Source: Chrysochromulina parva
Taxonomy: Eukaryota; Haptophyta; Prymnesiales; Chrysochromulinaceae
Length of the DNA: 11,748 nucleotides
Direction of reading: 5' to 3'
Assembly (NCBI GenBank): GCA_002887195.1
Contig: PJAB01001874.1
Span: 1 to 11,748 of the forward strand
Shown: in pieces, positions 4,801 through 8,645 of the stretch
How positions within the stretch are numbered: position 1 is the stretch's first letter
How the letters are laid out: every line of letters starts with the position of its first letter
Notes under the pieces: generated by a model
Seen by the model: the letters and a program-made list of their open reading frames with translations, nothing else
The model's database searches: none
What the model was told of the DNA's origin: nothing
Position numbers and translations under genes: made by a program

Positions 4801-7598
4801 CGAGCGAGGCGTGTTCTATTTCGGTGGTGGCGATGCATTCGCTCCTCTCACACGTGCTCCTCTTCACAATGAACTACCTCGTCGACACGACGCACGCGAG
4901 CCATGTGCGCGAGGAGGTGCAAGAGCTCCACGGCTTCCTTCCCGACCACCTGCGCGCCATTGAGCTCATCGTCGGCGTCAAGGCATACGACGTCGATACA
5001 TACGGAAACCCGATCGACCGTCTCGACCGGTCCGACGAGTCGGCGGCCAGCAGCGGCAGTTGCCTCCGGCGCTGGGCGTGCTGCTGCTTCCCAACGGGCA
5101 AGCAGCTGAGCGAGTGGATAGACAGCCTCATCCAGCTCATCGCCGGCGTGCTGCTCGAGTTGGGCTACATCGAGTTCTCGCTTAAGCTCTTTGCCAGGCT
5201 CGAAAAGCGGCGCACCGCTCGCATGATCAAGGTGGGAAACGAGGTGGAGGCGGTCGTCACGGATGCGAACCAGATGCTGCGTGCGCAGGGCCTGCGCTGG
5301 GCACAGCACATTCTGGAGAGCGCGTCTTGCTGGATCTTCTCCGCCATCTACATCGCGGCCACGGTCATCATGGGCGCCACACCCCTCTCCGCTGCCTTCG
5401 CCTACGGCCTCGCGAACATACCAAGCGCCATGCACGCCGACCAGATCGGGCGTATGCAGTGGCAGTACATAATCGGCGTACTCGATTCGATCATCTACAT
5501 CTTCCTCCCGATTTGGACGGCGTGGTGTCTGCGGCTGATCCAGGGCAGACCACTCATGCATCGGGTCGCCGGGCGCACACTGCTCATCGGCGACGTCCCG
5601 TGGGTCGCGCAATGCACCGAGGCCTTCGTCTCAAAGCTCTTCGCGCTCTCGTACTCGATCGCCGACCTGCAGGTCTGGTCGGCGAATCCACAGGACCACC
5701 TGGTGCACAGGTTCACGCATCGCGTCCGGCGCGGCTCGCTCCTTGCCATCGGCCGCCCCGACGCGCGACTCAACGGACTCACTTCGGCTGATTCGATGAT
5801 TCATCTCGCGATCAACCAGGCGTGTGCCATCGAGAACTTGGGTGCCAACTGCGAGTGCTTCACGCTCGGCCATCACGCGCATAAGATCGATCTCACCAAC
5901 GCGTGCCTCGTGCTGCCCACGGTGCGGCCCAAGTTTCTGTGCGAGCTCCTCCTCGATGCCGCCTCGAAGGATAGGAGCGCCCACGGTGGCTCCAACGGCG
6001 TCTCCCCGAATGGGGTCAGGAGGGGTGCCTGGCCTGGGGAGGATGTTGCGAATCAGCGGCGTCATGGAAACTTCGGCGGTGCTATCCACTCCAAGTCGCC
6101 CCAGGCAGCTCGCTCCAAAGGCAAGCTGAACCTGCCGAGCATCCATAAGACAGCAGCTCTCGAGGCTGCGTGGGACAAGCCCATCGACAGCGCCGAGTCC
6201 TTCGTCAAGCAGAACCTGAATCCAAACTATCTCGCGGAGCCCGTCTCGATCCGCTCCATGATCGCACGGCGGACCGGAAAGGGGTTGTCGATCCTAATGG
6301 GGACGATTTCACCGAGCGACGGTACGAGTCAAACACCTGAGGACACGCAACGCTCGCAGGGATCCGCATCCGCGGGATCTACGCAACGCTCGCAGGGAGC
6401 CCCATGGACGTGCTCGACGTGTTCTCCAGCTTCTACCTCAGAGTCTCCCTCAGCATCTCCTTCGGGATTGCGCGGTCCTTCGACATCTCCTTCGGGAATG
6501 CGCGGTCCGTCGACATCTCCTTCGGGAATGCGCGGTCCTTCGACGGTTACCGACGATAGCGACGAGGCGAGCTACAGAAACGGGCCAAGCGGCGGAAGCA
6601 AATCGTTCAAGCAGCGCAGAGCCGCGCTCCTCAAGGCTGTAGTTTCTGCCGCCAAGCAACCGATGCGAGCCCAACCCTTGGACACGTTGGACACTGTAGG
6701 CGAGCAGGTGGGGGGCTCAACCGCACTAATGGGCAAGATGTCGCAGCTGCAAACAAAGTCGCATGCTTCGACAAGGCAAATGCTCGACGACATCGCCGAC
6801 TCGGACACTTTGGACTACTCCGCGCCAGCCGTGCGTGCTCTGATGTCCATCCATGCCATCGAGCAGCCTTATGTGGGCGCGTGGATGCGCAAGCCCCACC
6901 GGCGTGCGGAATACCCGAGTGTGGGTGACATGATGGATCGCCAGCGCAATGTGCAGGTGCTCTACGAGACGCGCCTCGCCTCGCTGCAGCGCTTTGTGGG
7001 CTTTCTCGTGCTCTTCCACACCATGGCCAAGAAGGTGCAGGACTTTTGGAGCTTCGTCTCCTTTGGCTTGCTCAGCTACGACATGAGCCGCTCGCAGTCC
7101 ATGCTGCGCGTGGCCACGACTGCCTCGCCCGTCTCCGGAAGCGACGTGCGCGAGCAGATCCTCGCGCTCGAACAACTGGAGACGCACGCCTGGGCGAGCC
7201 AGCGTATCCGGACGAACCTGTACAAACACGCTATGCGCAACCGGATGCTCAAATCCATGCTGAACAAGGTCCCCAACACCGGGAACCTCTCGAATAACAG
7301 GCAGAACGGCCAGGAGACGCCTCATAAGATTGGCCTCAGCTCTTCGAGCAAATCTACCAGCTTCGAGCCTTCGGCCCCGGTAAAGAAGACGACCCCACAG
7401 GCTCCAGCCACCCAGTGCCTTCTTCCTATGTGCTCATCGAGCTCCTCCACTTTTGGAAAGGTGGTCGCCACGAAACCGCCTCTTCCCAGTGAGAGCAGTG
7501 GCGAGATTCGCGAGCTGCGGCCGCGGCTATCCGAAAGCGAGCGTCGCGAGCTGTGGCTGCGGCTATCCAGTGGCGAGATTCGCGAGTTTTCAACTTGA
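1845..7598 (+). CDS. Membrane HExxH / class II glutamine amidotransferase / SIS-domain fusion (GlmS-like)
   Basis: A 1917-residue single-frame protein. The frame is open back to 1737 but only from a GTG; the first ATG is at 1845, with A at -3. Layout by residue: (1) 10-126, hydrophobic segments with LHEASH (H34, E35, H38), like the zinc motif of M50-type intramembrane peptidases; D123 is a possible third ligand. (2) 136-680, class II glutamine amidotransferase: HCGNFG (C137), RGAQSAG (167-173), GHTRFAT (228-234, R231), HPH (244-246), THNGDLD (279-285) and D317, matching the catalytic set of GlmS; it is split by a disordered insert at about 390-505. (3) About 846-1012, SIS domain with ITGCEAS, SHSGGT (918-923) and EACSISVVAM. 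(4) About 1090-1233, membrane segments. (5) About 1240-1360, a degenerate second SIS-like domain. (6) Low-complexity linker, then a hydrophobic region at 1717-1765. GlmS makes glucosamine-6-phosphate from fructose-6-phosphate and glutamine; at roughly three times the normal length of about 600, this protein need not do so. Membrane location is inferred. Confidence 0.85.
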   Translation: MSGSLFALGCAPLPEAVLLLASLIAGRAIALVLHEASHACAASLCGYRCRLRVDVINQRGWCHVPGIGGTWAGRIVSATGWLTSVVLAAAAARVYVLAVEPSSSLLGAALGAAWTAAEAVCSDLLGFAGGASDAFHCGNFGLILLHNACRHKVLPILRSMMTVTMMRGAQSAGVVTYWSDRGRRIGKRRRVVNGKRTDLATLLLGPEHGISRLWRSPAIEPAPAIYQGHTRFATSSRATIDGCHPHQWSPLAWCRYWRLDSSAAGGYKSVLAPVEAYVTHNGDLDFFRLGDDVDYPLEELQVLLPKLLDAPLPTTADSACIAGLVDLLRTRGLWAASVRYGLLFGALAGSGSLARLPDWFARAVIEQLASIFEAEFVRVLADYDHVYGEGIPTPPPSPPIDSSRSSSCDKPQVPPIDVSSWWNPFGTKRNTADSLGVSSLGVSLEEGGGSKRGDSKRADSVRGDSKQGDSIDGDSKQGQSSKRGDSKRSSSAYDADLPPPTSPLHQARLARELRKATLARLPELSRLIDIDRMHRSLGGQPLSPEKMQERIDHFVSATIGAFFLNDLLSTGREVLARASGSFGLVLSHSLDAERELVVAARGQTMSVAFYPQLGLVLFGSEAAALKAGLSELALDESSKTGEAFNRRTGELKGAFRLDLDDLGGEVVLLAWGTEKPLLTVPYDASERAHVHAAAQGKDTHDPGSPGGLTRDDSKESTSSFKPVREDSYTKQTSEKQEVVEGIVRYVHDGKQRACGIVHYTEARQRVRPFIQRAIRLEGNSLILPLPPLAAPDPVGRDLRDIPGVLRMLQRDFADHQVSLNVPTAWTFASRVRRRLRRYERGEADGSVDVLITGCEASLWVGEQFASDLSLVFPRLKIVTLSANKLLGQLGQRFPIPQEGFQFHAKAYSFRESIVLLLSHSGGTFPVLSVCHLLKNVTTEMFIVGSEWDTQIGRAVREANARKNPVGGGGKAGFSSYTFSTFAGVRTSEACSISVVAMHSLLSHVLLFTMNYLVDTTHASHVREEVQELHGFLPDHLRAIELIVGVKAYDVDTYGNPIDRLDRSDESAASSGSCLRRWACCCFPTGKQLSEWIDSLIQLIAGVLLELGYIEFSLKLFARLEKRRTARMIKVGNEVEAVVTDANQMLRAQGLRWAQHILESASCWIFSAIYIAATVIMGATPLSAAFAYGLANIPSAMHADQIGRMQWQYIIGVLDSIIYIFLPIWTAWCLRLIQGRPLMHRVAGRTLLIGDVPWVAQCTEAFVSKLFALSYSIADLQVWSANPQDHLVHRFTHRVRRGSLLAIGRPDARLNGLTSADSMIHLAINQACAIENLGANCECFTLGHHAHKIDLTNACLVLPTVRPKFLCELLLDAASKDRSAHGGSNGVSPNGVRRGAWPGEDVANQRRHGNFGGAIHSKSPQAARSKGKLNLPSIHKTAALEAAWDKPIDSAESFVKQNLNPNYLAEPVSIRSMIARRTGKGLSILMGTISPSDGTSQTPEDTQRSQGSASAGSTQRSQGAPWTCSTCSPASTSESPSASPSGLRGPSTSPSGMRGPSTSPSGMRGPSTVTDDSDEASYRNGPSGGSKSFKQRRAALLKAVVSAAKQPMRAQPLDTLDTVGEQVGGSTALMGKMSQLQTKSHASTRQMLDDIADSDTLDYSAPAVRALMSIHAIEQPYVGAWMRKPHRRAEYPSVGDMMDRQRNVQVLYETRLASLQRFVGFLVLFHTMAKKVQDFWSFVSFGLLSYDMSRSQSMLRVATTASPVSGSDVREQILALEQLETHAWASQRIRTNLYKHAMRNRMLKSMLNKVPNTGNLSNNRQNGQETPHKIGLSSSSKSTSFEPSAPVKKTTPQAPATQCLLPMCSSSSSTFGKVVATKPPLPSESSGEIRELRPRLSESERRELWLRLSSGEIREFST
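1944..1958 (+). other. HEASH zinc-binding-type motif in a membrane segment
   Basis: Residues 34-38 read H-E-A-S-H inside IALVLHEASHACAAS. The motif sits at the end of a hydrophobic helix, the arrangement seen in M50/site-2-type peptidases. A later Gly-rich hydrophobic segment (GRIVSATGWLTSVVL, from 73) and D123 in AVCSDLLG resemble later parts of that fold. Two His and one Glu are seen; the family assignment and activity are inferred. Confidence 0.5.
2253..2255 (+). other. Candidate amidotransferase nucleophile Cys137
   Basis: The codon TGC encodes C137 in FHCGNFGLILL, which matches the CGI(V/F)G start of class II glutamine amidotransferases. In the family this Cys must be residue 1 of the mature enzyme, because its free amino group takes part in catalysis. 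Here 136 residues precede it. Confidence 0.6.
3189..3314 (+). repeat. 15-bp coding repeat (GDSKx units)
   Basis: A run of imperfect five-residue units of the type GDSKR, GDSKQ and ADSVR spans residues about 449-490. At DNA level the core is GGCGACTCCAAGC. It lies in a Ser-, Lys- and Pro-rich insert inside the amidotransferase domain, between D317 and the ASGSFGLVL segment, so it probably forms a disordered loop. The regular Ser spacing next to basic residues could serve kinases, though that is inference. Confidence 0.8.
6345..6398 (+). repeat. 36-bp spaced coding duplication (TQRSQG)
   Basis: ACGCAACGCTCGCAGGGA occurs at 6345 and again at 6381, encoding TQRSQG twice, 12 residues apart, in the low-complexity linker of the giant protein. 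Confidence 0.8.
6456..6545 (+). repeat. Three 30-bp tandem coding repeats
   Basis: Three consecutive 10-residue units, SPSGLRGPST then SPSGMRGPST twice, lie at residues 1538-1567. The DNA units are nearly identical, so the array is recent or homogenised. It sits in the linker between the second SIS-like domain and the C-terminal region and is a likely length polymorphism. Confidence 0.9.
7497..7592 (+). repeat. 36-bp imperfect tandem repeat at the C terminus
   Basis: The last 33 residues are 12-residue units: SGEIRELRPRLS, ESERRELWLRLS, and a partial SGEIREF before the stop. AGTGGCGAGATTCGCGAG recurs exactly 72 bases apart (7497 and 7569). The intermediate unit shares the REL..RLS pattern. 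Alternating charged and Leu residues suggest a short amphipathic helix. Confidence 0.75.
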
Positions 7599-7673
7599 AG
7601 GCTGTGCGAGGCCCTCATTCGCGCAACGGAACGACTGCTACGAGGACGATGTGTGACGGTAGGGGCAAGTTCG

Positions 7674-8258
7674 ATGGATGGTGCTTTGAATGTGGGGTCG
7701 AGCAGTGCAAGCGCGCGGACGATTCACAAGGAGTCAGGCGCTTTGGCGGATCTACTGGTCGGGAACGAAACAGTTATTATGGCCCTGCAGGATGCAGGCT
7801 GGCTACAGCCGTTACGGGGGGGATGCTGCAGCGGATGGGGAGATCACAACGTAGTACATGGACCAAAAAAAGCGCAACGTACAATGCCTCTGATGAAGGA
7901 GGCAGACGACGGAGGACGATGGGCGGTGCGTCGCATCATGGCGGTGCGACGGCACGAGGGACGGCGAGGCCGCCCTCTGGACGTACTCGTGGAATGGGAG
8001 GGTGAAGACTCTGATGGGGACCTCTGGGAGGAATCCTGGGTCAGCGTTACATTCCTCTCGAAGGATCTGCGTCAAGAGGCGAGGAGGCTCGAAGCGGAGC
8101 TGTTTGGTTCGGGGTCCGCGGCAGCAGCGCCAGCGCCGAGTAGGCGCGCTGCACGACGGGAGGCCATTAGGCAGAGACAGGAGAGAGAAAGGGACTTGCA
8201 ACAATGGAGGGCACGGCTACGAGATCGGGCGAGAGGGAGAGTGCACGATCGTGACTAA
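7674..8258 (+). CDS. Small chromodomain-like protein
   Basis: A 194-residue protein whose residues about 82-143 fit the chromodomain pattern: RWAVRRIMAVRRHEGR, then LDVLVEWEGEDSDGDLWEES, then a helix DLRQEARRLEAEL. Chromodomains bind methylated lysine on histone tails through three aromatic residues. W83 and W108 fit two of these positions, but the third appears to be E111 instead of an aromatic, so methyl-lysine binding is uncertain. The N-terminal 80 residues are Ser/Gly-rich and unrecognised. The C terminus (about 155-194) is an Arg/Gln/Glu-rich helix that could bind nucleic acid. The frame is open from a GTG at 7653; the first ATG is at 7674, only 75 bases after the giant gene stops, so the true 5' end may lie in an unseen exon or the gene may be decayed. 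Chromodomains also end chromovirus integrases, but no integrase lies upstream. Confidence 0.65.
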   Translation: MDGALNVGSSSASARTIHKESGALADLLVGNETVIMALQDAGWLQPLRGGCCSGWGDHNVVHGPKKAQRTMPLMKEADDGGRWAVRRIMAVRRHEGRRGRPLDVLVEWEGEDSDGDLWEESWVSVTFLSKDLRQEARRLEAELFGSGSAAAAPAPSRRAARREAIRQRQERERDLQQWRARLRDRARGRVHDRD

Positions 8259-8291
8259 CCCCGCAGCTCTTGAGCCGCAAACGGGTGTTGA

Positions 8292-8308
8292 CTGATGGCT
8301 TTCATCAG
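8292..8308 (+). other. Short 3' hairpin after the chromodomain gene
   Basis: CTGATG (8292-8297) and CATCAG (8303-8308) are perfect complements around a 5-base loop, GCTTT. The hairpin lies 33 bases past the stop codon, so it would be in the 3' untranslated region. It is not the histone stem-loop consensus. A role in 3' end formation is possible but unproven. Confidence 0.35.
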
Positions 8309-8398
8309 CCTCTGCACTCGGTTTGCTGAACACCGTACACGCTTTGTATGCCTGGGGGTGCCCCCCTCGCCACATGTGCGCTGCCTGTAGGCATGCGT

Positions 8399-8418
8399 TT
8401 ACTTACTTACTTACTTAC
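8399..8418. repeat. (TTAC)5 microsatellite
   Basis: Five perfect TTAC units in a row in the convergent intergenic region. Confidence 0.95.
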
Positions 8419-8563
8419 GGGGGTGGCTTGGGAGGTTTTCGTTTTTTACTGTGGCGGTGTTGGACGTCGTGGCCCGGCATGCGTGGCCGCTCCCTGACGC
8501 TTAGAGGGAGAGACGAGCGAAACATCTATGCAGAGTGTCGCGTCGAAAGCCGCACCGTCTGTA

Positions 8564-8609
8564 GTCTGTAGTCGCTCCTGTCACGTGTCTGTAGTCGCTC
8601 CTGTCACGT
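8564..8609. repeat. Two 23-bp tandem repeats
   Basis: The unit begins GTCTGTAGTCGCTCCTGTCA, is 23 bases long and is repeated exactly (8564-8586 and 8587-8609), preceded by a partial GTCTGTA at 8557. It lies 37 bases beyond the stop codon of the minus-strand SUI1-domain gene, so it would be in that transcript's 3' untranslated region. Confidence 0.9.
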
Positions 8610-8645
8610 TAGTACGGTTCGTACACAATACTCAGATCTCAGTAG

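Larger units (their letters stand above)
8259..8645. other. Convergent intergenic region
   Basis: This 387-bp gap lies between the 3' ends of the chromodomain gene (plus) and the SUI1-domain gene (minus). It holds a hairpin at 8292-8308, five TTAC units at 8399-8418 and two 23-bp tandem units at 8564-8609. No reading frame here looks coding, and no AATAAA signal was seen. Confidence 0.6.

Noticed and set aside
4848..5612. Long minus-strand frame (254 codons) inside the giant gene.
   Set aside because: It mirrors the codon bias of the plus-strand gene, has no recognisable domain and no promoter context. The same applies to the frames at 3453-4118 and 6726-7325.
7649..8005. Alternative frame beginning MCDGRGKFDGWCFECG, resembling a zinc-binding Cys pattern.
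   Set aside because: It overlaps the chromodomain frame, becomes Arg/Gly-rich and unstructured, and only one short Cys cluster supports it.
7674..8258. Chromodomain gene as the tail of an intact chromovirus retrotransposon.
   Set aside because: No integrase, reverse transcriptase or long terminal repeat is present upstream; the neighbouring 5.7 kb is the GlmS-like gene.
8399..8418. TTAC repeat as a telomere-like or CRISPR-like array.
   Set aside because: It is a five-unit simple microsatellite with no spacers and no telomeric sequence.
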